A stretch of 64,000 nt of DNA from Petrosia ficiformis (GCA_947044365.1 OX345641.1:6346347-6410346); one strand, 5' to 3'. Positions 1 to 12,402 are shown, counted from the stretch's first letter. Made by a program: numbers and translations. Notes: generated from the letters alone by a model not told the origin.

Positions 1-1059
1 CATATCTGAAACCCAATAACATAATAAATATCCTACAAATACACATGTAGTCATACCCATATTCTGGTTATCAGTGTCATTACTGATGACAAGCTGTTAG
101 TGATACATTATAAAGTTCTCATTCATCAGATTATGATGAGCAACCTCTAGTTGAAAGTCATAACTTATATTGTTCATGTATTATCACTTCCTAACAGCTA
201 TTTGCACTCTATGGTATAATAATGGCTTGTTGAAACATTTCCTAATGGAGTCATTGGGCTCCACCTATTTAATTAATATTTATTGTATATAGCCCTTAAT
301 AAAACATTCCTGTACTGTAAATGTAGTACACACTACTACATGTATATCATCTACCATAGTACACATGCATTATGCATAGATACAAGATGGGGACTTTGGT
401 TTGCAAACGCTCACCTTGTTGCTTTTGTGCAAAATATGAAGGATTATTTTTGTATTCATAGGTCTTCCATCCAAAAAAAGGCAGTTAGAAGTTTGAGTTG
501 TTTGAACTGCGAGAGTCATAGAGGTAAGTCGTTTTCTAAAACACTTTCAGACAGTCGTCTTCATGTCTTCTGTACATAGCAATAAATAATTTTCAGATTC
601 ATGGCTTTATTAACAACTCTTCCTTGCAGTAAAGTAGGTTGGAATCTTTAGTTGTGTAAACTTTGAGGCTTATAAAGCTGACAAAACTACACACAAAGCT
701 AAATAAATTTATGGGTTATGATCATGAATCTGTTAATTTATGCATTTTTAACACATTATCTAGGTACTAATGGTGTATTACAATAACACTATACACATGT
801 GTACACATAATGATATGTACTTGTGTAAATGTATGCACTCAACTGTGTACATATGGATATCATTATGTTCATACATATATTCATAACAAACCTATCTTCA
901 TGAACAGTTATGTGTGGTAAAGTTAAATAACAAAAAGCTGGTCCCATTTAGCAAGAATATACCAGAATGAAGATACTGCTTCAGGTGTTCAATGGACAAG
1001 ATTAAAGAGCTTGTATCCTTAAATGATCGACAAAAACTTCAGTAGAGCATTTCTGACTG

Positions 1060-1370
1060 GATAGATGGATGGATGGATGAAAGGATGGATGGATAGATAG
1101 AGGGAAGTATGGATGTATGGATGGATAGATGCAAATATGGACAGACACATGGACAGACACATGGACAGATAAATGGACAGTTGGATGGATAAACAAATAG
1201 ATTAGTGGATAGCATAATGGACTGAGAAAAAGATGGATGATAGATGGATGGATAGCTGGACAGATGGAGAGATAAACGGATGAAATGGATAGATGGATAA
1301 GTGGATGAATAAAAATCACTTATCCCCAAAAAAGCATAGAGATTGACATGGATGGAAGGATGTGGACAGA
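1060..1370. repeat. TGGA tetranucleotide array
   Basis: Imperfect TGGA/TAGA/CAGA tetranucleotides run for about 300 bases, all with the purine-rich strand on plus. The minus strand reads as His-Pro-Ser-Ile open frames, which come from the repeat and are not genes. Confidence 0.9.
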
Positions 1371-1651
1371 TACGTAATGTAAGTGTATATGTAAGCATAT
1401 CTACTAAAGTCAGTCAAGTCACCAGCTTGTGTTTTGTTTAACATGCAAACCCAAATATTACATACAAAGCAAGTAGAATCTGAATAGTATCACTAGTATA
1501 TAGAATCCAAGTTGAATCAATGATTCTACTAAGATATATAAAAGTCATTCTACTTGTAGATTCTACTACTATTGAAGTTACTGATACTTGCAACTTCAAC
1601 TGCATTAATTACTGGATTTGATTTTGTGTATGTGTGTCATATTCAGAACAA

Positions 1652-1664
1652 ACCATGGACAATC

Positions 1665-1705
<41 letters not shown>

Positions 1706-1738
1706 TTGTTTCGACCTATTGGGTCTCATCAGCATGGT
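1652..1738 (-). ncRNA. Hammerhead ribozyme (type I, helix III capped by a TA microsatellite)
   Basis: Read on the minus strand. Helix I 5' side is ACCATG (1738-1733). The core CTGATGA follows at 1732-1726. Helix II is GACC / GGTC (1725-1722 with 1716-1713) around a 5-base loop. GAAA is at 1712-1709. Helix III pairs 1709-1701 with 1667-1659 (nine pairs including A15.1-U16.1), and the bases between are a self-complementary TA tract. U16.1 is followed by C at 1658 as the H17 cleavage base. Helix I closes with CATGGT (1657-1652), six pairs with 1738-1733. All invariant core bases of the family are present. Cleavage is predicted between 1658 and 1657. Hammerheads of this topology are known from retroelements, including Penelope-like ones, but no partner ORF is visible beside it. 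Confidence 0.85.
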
Positions 1739-1740
1739 GT

Positions 1741-2719
1741 AGCCCAATTTTACAATTCAATACATTGCTATATCGGACAGAATGACACGCATATTGTATG
1801 TTATAATTTTGACCTCATTTTTGAAGAGGGATCTTCTCCCGAAGAATAATTTGGTCAAATGCTTACCTTCAATCATTGGCTATTCCACAATATTGTACAG
1901 GAGCTCAATGAAATTTGGTCCAGGAAAAGCTATTATTAAATTTCAAATGTTGTTGGATTCCTATATAAAATGGCTGAATAACATGTGAATATGTATACAT
2001 GTAGGTAAGCATTTGATCAAAATTAGTTTAATGTAAAAAAGGCCTAGCTCCTTTTTGAACATTAGGTCACAATTATAATGTATATATAATTATTAAACAA
2101 AAATATAAAAGTGGAAACAAGCATTATCATACATATTGACACGTGTACCAATCATCTGGACTCCTGTGTGGGAGTGGTCCTGTCCTTTCTGTAGCTACAA
2201 GTAATGACAGGTCAGGAGAAGGGACCAAAACCTGTTGACCTAGTAATTACTGGATCGGAAACTCCCTTGATGACCAGAATTAAGAATTGAATTATAAAAC
2301 AAGCCACCAAGCACTATATATAATTTTAAAATCTAATTTATCATTATGAAAATGTATGGCTTTAAATTACATGTAGTATGTTAGCTAAATAAAATATCAA
2401 TTAAATTTCAGATACTAGTACCATTGAAGCTTTAGCGGAAAAGTTACTTCCTGGTTAGAGAGAGACCTGTCATTCAGTTGGGAGTCATTCACCACAGAGC
2501 CACCTGTTCATTCAGCATTGGCCTGAGGATCTGACAAACATGTACACCGTCTCTTTTTCTTAAACACACACATGTACAAGTGTATGTGTACATGTATGTT
2601 ATTAAACAAGCAAAAATGGGTCAAAGGCTTTATTCCAGCTTAGCAATGGTAAGTCACATTACAATACAAATACACCACATGAACATGATTATGTCTACAA
2701 AACATACATACAAAAAATA
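1741..2719. other. Non-coding stretch, no gene seen
   Basis: AT-rich sequence with short open frames only (up to about 70 codons), none resembling a known domain. It lies immediately upstream, on the minus strand, of the hammerhead ribozyme. I could not recognise a retroelement protein in it. Confidence 0.5.
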
Positions 2720-2724
2720 CTAGC

Positions 2725-2890
2725 TTGTAGAAACTGGAACTAATAGCTTTTTAGATGAAGATGCTTCACAAAAGTTATTCAAGATAAGAACAGTGGAAAC
2801 CAAATAACTGTGATAGGGTATTGAGTCAGTAATGATAACCGTAAAGTAATCATAGGGATACCTTTTTGTCCATATACGTATCTTGTTCCA
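2725..2890. repeat. Partial copy of dispersed repeat R
   Basis: It shares the blocks AGAAACTGGAACTAATAGC and ATCATAGGGATACCTTT, in the same order, with 62825-63030. The related copy at 48570-48745 shares the first block and a diverged form of the second. The 5' CpG-rich part of that family (62596-62780) is absent here. Confidence 0.5.
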
Positions 2891-2919
2891 TATTGAAATT
2901 AACATAGCATACACCGTAT

Positions 2920-4135
2920 ATGGATGGATATACGGATGGATGTATGAATGGATAGATGAATGGATGGATGGATGAATGTATGCATGAATGTATGGACTGA
3001 TGGATCAATGAATATGTAGACTGGTTACATGGATGGATGGATGAATGGATGGATCAATAGATGGATAGTTGGATGAAATGTATGGATGGATGGATAGATG
3101 ATGGATAAATAGATTGACGGATGAATGGATAGATGGATGGATACAGTGTAGATAATGGGTGAATAGACAAATGGATGGATGGATGGATGAAATGGATAGA
3201 TGGATAAATCAACGGATGAATGTATGGATGGATGGATCAGTGGATATGTAGACTGGTTACATGGATGGATGAATGAATGGATGGATCAATGGATGGATAG
3301 TTGGATGAAATGTATGGATGGATGGATAGATGGATGGGTGGTTGGATAGATGGATGGATGAAATGGATAGATGGATGGATGAATGGATGAATGTATGCAT
3401 GAATGTATGGACTGATGGATCAATGGATATGTAGACTGGTTACATGGATGGATGAATGAATGGATGGATCAATGGATGGATAGTTGGATGAAATGTATGG
3501 ATGGATGGATAGATGATGGATGAATAGATTGACGGATGAATGGATAGATGGGTGGATACAGTGTAGATAATGGGTGAATAGACGAATGGATGGATGGATG
3601 GATGAAATGGATAGATGGATAAATCAACGGATGAATGTATGGATGGATGGATCAATGGATGGATAGATGATGGATGGATGGATGGATGTATGGATGGATG
3701 TATGGATGGATGAATACAAGTGCTGAATTGATTAATGGTTGATAGACGGATGCAAATATGGTCAGATACATGGATAGATACATGTAAATTGACAGTTGGA
3801 TGGATAGACAAATGGATGACTGACTAAAAAGCAGAATGGACAGAGAAAAGGAGGGATGATAGATGGATGGATAGCTGGACAGATGGATGAATGTGGATGG
3901 AATGGGTAGATGGATGGGTGGATAATAGATGGATTGATAGATGGACGAATGGATGGATGGATGAAATATACATGTACATGGTTACAAGAATGGATGAATG
4001 AATAGAAAGATACACTAGATGGATGATCGGTAGATGGATGGGGAATAGATGGATGGAAATAAGTGTAGATGGTACTATGAATGAATGGAAAAGGGATAGA
4101 CGGAATGGATGAATGAATGGAAATTAGAGCTGAGC
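2920..4135. repeat. TGGA array with higher-order repeat structure
   Basis: TGGA-type tetranucleotides for 1.2 kb. On top of the 4-base unit there is a longer period of about 410 bases: a block with 'GTAGACTGGTTACATGG' occurs near 3014, 3247 and 3431, and the block from 2977 recurs from 3387. Minus-strand His/Pro/Ser/Ile frames are repeat artefacts. Confidence 0.85.
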
Positions 4136-5280
4136 AATAGCGAAATTTTTAACTATCACAATTTAATAGATACACTTGTATTTGAACGACAGTCAATACC
4201 ATCATGATAGTCAAACTACATGTATAATTTGTATACATATTCTGTTTATCTTCCATTTGTAGCAGAGAAACCAAGTACTCCACAAACCACTGTTAGAGCC
4301 CTCCAACAGAAACACTTGCAGCTCTTCAATCTTAATTAACAAGAACTATTCGTCGCTATCTTCTCATGTTTGATCACGTGGTTGTGGGAAAGTTGAGGCA
4401 AGACAATGTTAAATGCACATGCCCATAACATGTCCATTAACATGATAGTCACACTATTGCTACTATCACCCAGTCCTAAATGGATGAATGGATGAATGGA
4501 TGAATGGATAGATGGATGGATGTATGGATGTACATGTATGTATGGACTGATGGATGATACTGATTGGATATTAAACATTAAAACTCACCTCAATTTCATG
4601 AGGTAAACCTTGTAACTTCAAACATAAAGAAGAGAATTCTTATCATGTAGAATGAATCTGGTACTAAAAGGACATGTACACTTACATGTACATGAACGCT
4701 TCATAATGATTATCTCCAAAACTCCTGCCAGATGAGAGAAGGCGAATTAAAGAAACATTATAATAGAACAATATAGAAAATATAAATGATTATAGTATTC
4801 ACTATTAATCATTGCTCCAAAAATAACTGTGATTTCCCCAACAGTATTTTTGCTGAGGTGTTGAACAAAATGCTATCATTCCCTGATTAATTATTTCTTA
4901 CTTTCAGTCATTTTATACACAATGATATATTGTATTCAGTTAGAGTAGTCATTAGGCATTTTAGTAAACACATTTTACTGGCTTCTTGTACAAAATGGCT
5001 GAAGGTAAGAAATTCCTCAAATCATTATACAAGCAATGATACCATTCTAAGTCATGTGACATATGATAGTATGGTATTATATAAATAGGATATACATGTA
5101 GGAAGGAGAGTATCATGTGTAATGATACCTAAGTAATTACAGAGATGTTATACTTTAAGAAGACTGATACATGAAGAAAAAAAGCATCTATGATTGGTGA
5201 TTACAATACATTTATTTTTTCTCATTTATTATTCTATGATTGCTTTGTAATAACTAATAATTATTGATGATGATTATCTC
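4136..5280. other. Non-coding spacer of unit 1
   Basis: No gene is visible. A short TGGA array is at 4480-4560. The stretch 4570-4800 is paralogous to 9600-9790. Bases 4137-4190 resemble 8825-8880, marking another internal duplication boundary. Confidence 0.5.
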
Positions 5281-5431
5281 ATATCTGAAACCCAATAACA
5301 TAATAAATATCCTACAGATACACATGTAGTCATACCCATATTCTGGTTATCAGTGTCATTACTGATGACAAGCTGTTAGTGATACATTATAAAGTTCTCA
5401 TTCATCAGATTATGATGAGCAACCTCTAGTT

Positions 5432-6044
5432 ACCCTCGCCGCGTAGCGTAGGCGGAAGGGTACGGTAATCGTTTTGTCTGTGTGTCTGTGTGTGTGTTAG
5501 CAATTTTTCTGGAAAAATAAAAACATTGACATTTCAAAAGGGGTACTGGTAGACTTCAAATTATACAAGGAAAAAAAATAACGTAGGAATTCTTCTTAAA
5601 CCTTTCGGTTATAAAGTTATCACAATGTTTATAACTCACGGTTACTGTTTCCAGACTTGAGAAGACTCGTGGAGGCATCTGGACACATCAAAACATAACT
5701 ACTCCTGTATCATGACTATCGCTAGCAAAGCACTACATAAAAGCAAACAAAATTTGGGTAGTGGTTGCTACAACATCGAGTACTGGCTCCAAGCATTCTC
5801 CATTACTTTCAAACTCCGCCTATTTGTATTTTTCAAAGTCATGTGCTGTGCACTTTACTCGAACGTCAGCAGTTTTGAGGACTTGTCTATGCTGTCTTTG
5901 TGGAATATTTCACAAGACGAATTGAGGATCATTCTTTCTTCTTTCAGATAATACAGAGACTAAAATGTAAGACTTATAGTATAGACAAGGAAGAGACTAG
6001 TATAATCATACTAAGTAATAAGTAGTGACATGTTAGTTTATATA

Positions 6045-6086
<42 letters not shown>

Positions 6087-6306
6087 ATATCTATTATAAT
6101 ATTATTATAAAAACTAACATGCCAGTACGGTTTTATAACTTAATATGTTTTATACACAAACTAAACAATCTGAAGTAAACATTCTCATTATTATATGACC
6201 ATACAAACGAGCAATGATAATTATAATCTTTTGGCATATTATATTTCGAAATTATAGTTTGTATTACCTTGCCACGTAGGCGAGGGTCCCGTCCCGACGG
6301 CGCTCG
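5432..6306. mobile_element. Roughly 875 bp insertion element, ends ACCCTCGCC / GGCGCTCG
   Basis: Unit 1 preserves the uninterrupted site (CTAGTTGAA at 147-155), so the boundaries are read directly. TT occurs on both sides (5430-5431 and 6307-6308), suggesting a very short target duplication. The left end ACCCTCGCC is matched by an inverted GGCGAGGGT near the right end, followed by about 19 GC-rich bases ending CGGCGCTCG. The inner part has TG-rich sequence after the left end, a 79-codon frame of unknown nature (5712-5951) and a TA microsatellite at 6043-6084. A second copy of the right end, inverted, is at 46586-46640. Confidence 0.8.
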
Positions 6307-6739
6307 TTGAATGTCATAACTTATATTGTACATGTATTATCACTTCCAAACAGCTATTTCCACTCTATGGTATAATAGTGGCTTGTAGAAACATTTCCTA
6401 ACAGAGTCATTCACATAGTTGCTATATATTATTAAGAGGTTTGGGCTCCACCTATTTAATTAATTATCTTTTTTCTATGACAAATATACATCTGGATGTG
6501 CAGTATGTAGATGTACATGTACACATAGTGATATCTATACAATATACACATTTGGATATTATTGTGTTCATGCAGTTGTGTACCTTCGTGAACAGTTATG
6601 TATGGTAAATTTAAACAAAAACAGCTGCTTCCACATAGATAACAAGGGTATACCAGAATGAAGATACTGCTTCAGGTGTTCAGTGGACCAGATTAAAGAG
6701 CTAGAATCCGTAAATGAGTGACAACAACTTCAGTACAGC

Positions 6740-7045
6740 ATTTCTGACTGGATGGATGGAAGGATGGATAGATGGATGGATACACAGATGGATGGATGGA
6801 TGGATGGATGGATACACAGATGGATGGATGGATAGAGGATGGATGGACAGATGGATGAATAGATGGATGGATAGATACATAGATGGATGAATGGGTAGAT
6901 ACACAGATGGATGGATGGATACATAGATGGATGAATGGGTAGATACACAGATGGATGGATGGATGAATGAATGGATAGATACATGTACATACATGGAAGG
7001 ATGGATGGATGAATGGCTGCATGGATGGATGCATGGACAAATACA
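6740..7045. repeat. TGGA tetranucleotide array
   Basis: Purine-rich strand on plus, equivalent in position to the 1060-1370 array of unit 1 and preceded by the same flank (CTTCAG...CATTTCTGACTGG). Confidence 0.9.
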
Positions 7046-7239
7046 GGAATAGATGGCTGTGCTATAACTTTGTATCTGAAATGTATTGATGTCTACATAT
7101 GTTTTCAACTCTGCAATGGTCTCGTACTGTTATGTTCCTTGCCTAAGACTATATAAGTAGAAGATGATTTCTGAGTAAACAGATTTTATAAGAATTGTTC
7201 TATCCATTAATTCAATTTACCACAGGCTGAATGGAAAGA

Positions 7240-8820
7240 AAGATGGATGGATGGATGGAAGGATGAATCTATGGATGGATAGACGGATGTAAATATGGAC
7301 AGACACATGGACAGATAAATGGACAGTTGGATGGATAGACAAATGAAGCAGTATAGACGGAGAAAAGGATGGATGGATAAATGACAGATGGATGGATAGA
7401 TGGATGAATGAATAGACAGATGGATGGATGGAAGGATAGACGGATGGTTAGACAGAAAGATAAATTGATAGATGGATGGGTGGATGAATGGATAGATGGA
7501 TGGATAGATAGATGGATAGATGAATGGATAAATGGATAGATGGATGGATAGACAGAAAGATAAAAGGGATGAAATAGATAGATGGATGTGCAGATGGATG
7601 GATGAATAGATGGATGGATAGACAGAAAAATAAATTGACAGATAGATAGATAAATGGATGGATGAATGGATGGATGGATGATGGATGGATGGATGGATGG
7701 ATGCACAATGTATGGATGTATGGATAGATGGATGGATAGACAGAAAGGTAAGATGGAGGGGTGGATGGGTGGATGAATGGATGAATGGATTGATGGATGG
7801 GGTGGATGAATGGGGTGGATGAATGGATAGATGGATTGATGGAGAGATGGATGGATACATCCATCCATCCATCCATCTATCCATCCATCCATCCATCCAT
7901 CCATCCATCCATCCATAGATGTATGGATAGATGGATAGATGGATGGATAGACAGAAAGGTAAGAGGATGGATGGGCGTATGAATAGATGGATGGATGGAT
8001 GGATAAAAGGGATGAAATAGATAGATGAAGCAATAGATGGATGGATGGATGGATGGATGGATGTTTTGACAGATGGATAGATAGAAAGATAAAATGGATG
8101 TAATAGATAGATGAATGGATAGATGGATGGATGAATGGACAGATGGATAAGGGATGGATACAGTGTAGATAATGGATGGATAGACCAATAGATGGATGGA
8201 TAGATGGATGGATAGATAGTAAGAAAAAAGGGATGAAATGAAAAAATGGACGGGTGGATGGAAGGATGGATTAATGGTTGTATGAACGATGGATGGATAG
8301 ATAGTAAGATAGTAAGATAAAAGGAAATGGATAGATGGATGGATGGATGGATCAATGGATGAAATGGATAGCTGGATGGATGGATGGATGGATGGATGGA
8401 TCGATGGATGAAATGGACAGATGGATGTATCAATGGATGAATGGGTAAATGGGTGGATAGATGATGGATGAAGTGATAGATGCAAATATGGACAGACACA
8501 TGGACAGATAAATGGATAGTTGGATGGATAGAGAAATGAATGACTGAAACCAGAATGGAGGGAGAAAAGGATAGATGATAGATGGATGGATAGCTGGACA
8601 GATGAATGAATGATGGATGGATGGATGAATAGATGAATGGATGGATGGATAGATGGATTGATAGATGGATTGATAGATGGATGGATGGATGGATGAAATA
8701 CATATGTAGATGCTTGCAAGAATAAATGGATGAATAGACAGATACTAGATGGATGATGGATGGATGGATGGGGAATGGATAGATGGAAATAAAACAAGAT
8801 GGTACTATGAATGATTGGAA
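7240..8820. repeat. Large TGGA tetranucleotide array
   Basis: The longest array in the window, about 1.6 kb of TGGA, TAGA, CAGA and AGGA words. Because the minus strand rarely forms stop codons, it yields a 549-codon His/Pro/Ser/Ile frame; I treat this as an artefact. Confidence 0.9.
7858..7918. repeat. Inverted patch inside the TGGA array
   Basis: For about 60 bases the repeat switches to ATCC on the plus strand, then returns to GGAT. The switch makes long self-complementary arms with the sequence on either side. Confidence 0.85.
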
Positions 8821-9039
8821 ATTAGAGGTGGGTGATAGTGAAATTTTAACTATCACGATAATTAATACATGTATTCATAACAAACCTACCTCCTGAACAG
8901 TTATGTATGGTAAAGTTAAATAACAAAAAGCTGGTTCTATTTAGCAAGGGTTATATTAGAATGAAGATACTGCTTCAGGTGTTCAAAGGACAAGATTAAC
9001 GAGCTTATATCTATATATGATTGACTGTAGAGCGTTTCG

Positions 9040-9590
9040 GACTGGATAGATTGATGGATGCATAAGATGTATGGATGGATGCATAAGATGGTGGGTGGAT
9101 GGATAGATGGGTGGATGGATGAGTGAATGAATGGATACATAGAAGTGGTGATAGATGGATGAATGAATGAATGAATGAATGGATGGATGGATGATTGGAA
9201 GGATGAATAGATGGTGGATAAATGGTTGGGTTGAATGATGAATAGATGGATGGATGCATTGATGAATAGAAATATAGATGGTAATATGAATGTATGGAAA
9301 GATAGATGGGTGGAGAGATACATGTACTAGTAGATGGATGGATGAATAAAAATGAATGATGGAAGAATTGATGCATGAATGACTGGGAATATATATGATT
9401 GTACGAATGGACGAATAGATGAATGTTACTGTTCATGTATGTAATGTACATGTCTAAACAGATGGATGAACGGTAAGATGGATAGTTGTATGAATGGATG
9501 AATGGATGGAAAGACAAATGAAAGAATGGAAAGATTCATGTAGATAGATGGATGCAGGAACGGTGAACGGATCGGTGGATGGATTACACT
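9040..9590. repeat. TGGA/TGAA tetranucleotide array
   Basis: More degenerate array with many TGAA words, in the third copy of the flank sequence. No gene. Confidence 0.8.
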
Positions 9591-9920
9591 GATTGGACAC
9601 TAAAACAGTGAGAAGACCTTCATTCCATGAGGGAAACCTTGTAAATTCCAAAAGAAAGAAGAATATTCTTAACAGGGTGAATGAATCTAGTACTAAAAGG
9701 TTTTGATGTATGCGATTGTCTCCAAAAGCTCCTGCCAGAAGAGAGAAAGAGAATTGAGGAATGTAAAGAAACAACAATGTAGGAAAAATAAATACTTTGT
9801 AATCACTATTAATTATTGCTGATGACATTTTCATTTCGGAGACACAAAAACATAATATTATTATCAGATAGTATGATAGTACTATCTATGTAGGGATGAC
9901 ATGGAAAACAATAGTCACCC

Positions 9921-10040
9921 ATACATCCATCCATCCATACATCCATCCATCCATCCATACATCCATCCATCCTTTCATACATCCATCCAACAATCATCCA
10001 TCAATCCATCCATTCATCCATCCATCCATCTATCATCCAT
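9921..10040. repeat. ATCC array in opposite orientation
   Basis: About 120 bases of ATCC on plus, the reverse polarity of all the arrays between 1 and 9.6 kb apart from the small patch at 7858-7918. Confidence 0.85.
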
Positions 10041-10487
10041 CACAAATACAAATGATTACTATTCAACTATGTATTTTGTACAGGAAGACAATTTAAATAT
10101 GATCTGAAGCCCGCACCTACTAGATACCTAATATTAAAATGGTTGAATAGCAAGCATTCATATGTACATGTAACAAGAGACATCTAATTCCGTTCAAACA
10201 TAATCTAATAATAAAACTACTACATACACACATCAACTTATTATAGGATTATAAAAAGGGTTTGCTTGTTACCACACCCACATTTATAATTGATCATGCA
10301 CATTATTACAATCTGCTTGTATTGTTATCATGTGGTGTGTTTAAAGAAAGGTTGAGTCTTCCCTAATACATACACTCATGTACATGTACAAACACACATA
10401 CATAATAATGATACATATACATTACATACATCCTGTACATGTACTTCAGTATGATATATGACAATGATCCAATATAGACCAGTGAAA

Positions 10488-10656
10488 AAGCACAGGAACA
10501 ACATGGCTTTGGCAACAAAATGAAATACCACTTCTACATAACAACCCTACATAAGTATATACAACTTACGTCACAAAGAAATGATACTTATGTACGGTTG
10601 TTATGTGGAAGTGGTATTTCATTTTGTTGCCAAAGCCATCTTGTTCCTGTACTTTT
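10488..10656. repeat. Palindromic element, about 70 bp arms
   Basis: Arm 10488-10558 (AAAAAGCACAGGAACAACAT...) is the inverted copy of 10583-10655 (...TTGTTCCTGTACTTTTTC). The right arm with its following flank (10560-10710) recurs at 53998-54135. Confidence 0.8.
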
Positions 10657-11699
10657 TCAGTTTAATTATATATCCCTACATACTCTTTCATTTTTTAAAA
10701 TGTTTTTTATATCAATTTTAAGATCAAGAAGAAGTCTAATTACAAAATCTGAAATACTTTTTATATTAGCTGACTTGCATGCTTACATGTTTACAATGGT
10801 ACAATAAAGTCTCTAAATTATTTACAATAGATACAATGATTGATACTAAACTGGATATACATATACAATAACACAATGACTCATTGTTCTATTTAAGACT
10901 GTTATAACACAGACATTGCTACTTGATGAAAGGTCCTAACTCTTTGTTAGTGCATGATTACACTGTATGATCACATGATTTTTAGGGTACGATTATGATC
11001 ACGATTATGATTACAATTACAACAATTGTGTAATTGATTACCATCAATTACGATTATACTCATAATAGGCCCCAACCCTGTCTCAGACCACAATACAATA
11101 AAAACAAACATACTATTAAAGTAATGTCCTACACATGATACAGTCTGTGTATCTTACTTCTATAATTACATAGTTGTATTGTGGCAACTGGTTAGGTGTA
11201 TATTTTGCAACATCTCATCAAAACTTCCATTGTTAAATCTGTTCACTATATCAAGCATGGCTAGTTGGTACAGTGTATACATGTATATATACTGCATATA
11301 CATGTTCCACCTGTTAGAGTTCAGAGGTTTATGTGGATATATAGCTCAACCCTACAGGCATCAGATTATATTGACATAAATCTCTTATAGATGGTATATC
11401 TGGTATACACACCACCTAACCATGGTTTATACTACAATATAATATATATGTATATATACATGTGTACATGTATATATATGTATATATAATTATATATCCC
11501 GATACGGCGAAACATCAAAGTAAACCACAGCGATATATATAAGATATAGCACCCTGTGGTCAGATATAGCACTGCAGTCAGCAGATATAGCACTGCGGTC
11601 AGATATAGCACCTGCCGTCGAAACAGACTACAAGAAAACAACACTTACCTTCTCCAAAATGCCGACAAAAAGGTAGGAAAAGCATCAGACATCAACAAA

Positions 11700-11825
11700 G
11701 GTTTTGTCTTTCGTGATATATATTGGTTATATCACAGCCACTCGTGCTATACCACATTTATAAAAACCTCGCCCTCGGGCTCGGTTTTTATAAATCTGAT
11801 ATAGCACTCGTGCTGTGATATAACC
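11700..11825. repeat. Palindromic repeat with GATATAGCAC arms
   Basis: Sequence around CCTCGCCCTCGGGCTCGG folds on itself; GATATAGCAC/TATATCAC words on both sides relate it to the P1 palindromes. It is preceded at 11555-11610 by three direct repeats containing AGATATAGCAC. Confidence 0.6.
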
Positions 11826-11829
11826 TATA

Positions 11830-11847
11830 CATAATATATATATATAT

Positions 11848-11890
<43 letters not shown>

Positions 11891-11940
11891 ATATATATAT
11901 AATATAAATATTTATATATATATACATATGTATATGTAAT
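11830..11940. repeat. TA microsatellite
   Basis: Alternating TA with a few interruptions; reading frames through it (Tyr-Ile repeats) are not genes. Confidence 0.9.
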
Positions 11941-12107
11941 ATATATAGTATGCTAAAAGGTCCTATGTATATACAAAATATAAGACCTGAGTTTGTGTCC
12001 GACGATGTGATATAGCCCAAGCCTGCAAGGGCTATATCACATCCGGAGGACACAAAATGAGGATCCTATATGCAGTATATAGGACCTATTAGCATACTAT
12101 ATACAAT
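11941..12107. mobile_element. P1 palindromic element
   Basis: Ends TATAGTATGCTAAAAGGTCC and its inverse GGACCTATTAGCATACTATA; the centre is GTGATATAGCCC...GGGCTATATCAC. Nearly fully palindromic, non-coding. Other copies are at 12232-12390, 29536-29690 and 53311-53462. Confidence 0.75.
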
Positions 12108-12109
12108 AT

Positions 12110-12225
12110 AGTGTATGATGGAGACATCTCCTACACAGTGTGCACATGGAAGGTCCATATACAATATACAGAACTCACCACATCAAAGGGATAATGTCAC
12201 CATCAAACCATATACAAATATATGT
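12110..12225. mobile_element. P2 element
   Basis: Starts with a TATGATGGAGACATC-like word and ends CATCAAAGGGATAATGTCACCATCA. The same family is at 29416-29535, 53456-53600 and 53600-53680, each time touching a P1 element. Confidence 0.65.
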
Positions 12226-12231
12226 TTATTA

Positions 12232-12390
12232 TATAGTACACTTACAGTTCTTATATACAAAATATAGACCCGAGGTTTAGTGTCTGAGGATGTGATATAG
12301 CCCGAGCTTGCGAGGGTTATATCACATTCTCAGACACTAAACCAAGGGTTTATATTGTGGTATATAAGAACTGTAAGTGTACTATATACA
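12232..12390. mobile_element. P1 palindromic element with divergent ends
   Basis: The core GTGATATAGCCCGAGC...GGGTTATATCAC matches P1, but the ends are TATAGTACACTTACAGTTC and its inverse, so it is a subfamily. Confidence 0.7.
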
Positions 12391-12402
12391 ATATATAGTA
12401 TG

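Larger units (their letters stand above)
1..5278. repeat. Tandem segmental duplication, unit 1
   Basis: Bases 1-150 reappear almost unchanged at 5281-5430. Bases 151-270 reappear at 6307-6465, after an insertion. The stretch 780-1070 recurs at about 6500-6760 and, in part, at 8860-9060; 4570-4800 recurs at 9600-9790. The order of shared blocks is the same, so a unit of about 5 kb has been duplicated head to tail. Both units carry large TGGA arrays. No protein-coding gene is supported in this unit. Confidence 0.75.
5281..9800. repeat. Tandem segmental duplication, unit 2
   Basis: Second copy of the unit described at 1-5278. It differs by an insertion at 5432-6306 and by the length and composition of its TGGA arrays. 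A third partial copy of the flank sequence (8860-9060) lies inside it. Confidence 0.7.

Noticed and set aside
283..579. 98-codon plus-strand frame in unit 1
   Set aside because: Not conserved in the duplicated unit and has no domain; treated as chance.
7207..8856. 549-codon minus-strand open frame (His/Pro/Ser/Ile) and similar frames at 1-10 kb
   Set aside because: It is produced by the TGGA array, which rarely makes stops on that strand. All three minus frames look alike and there is no non-repeat domain.
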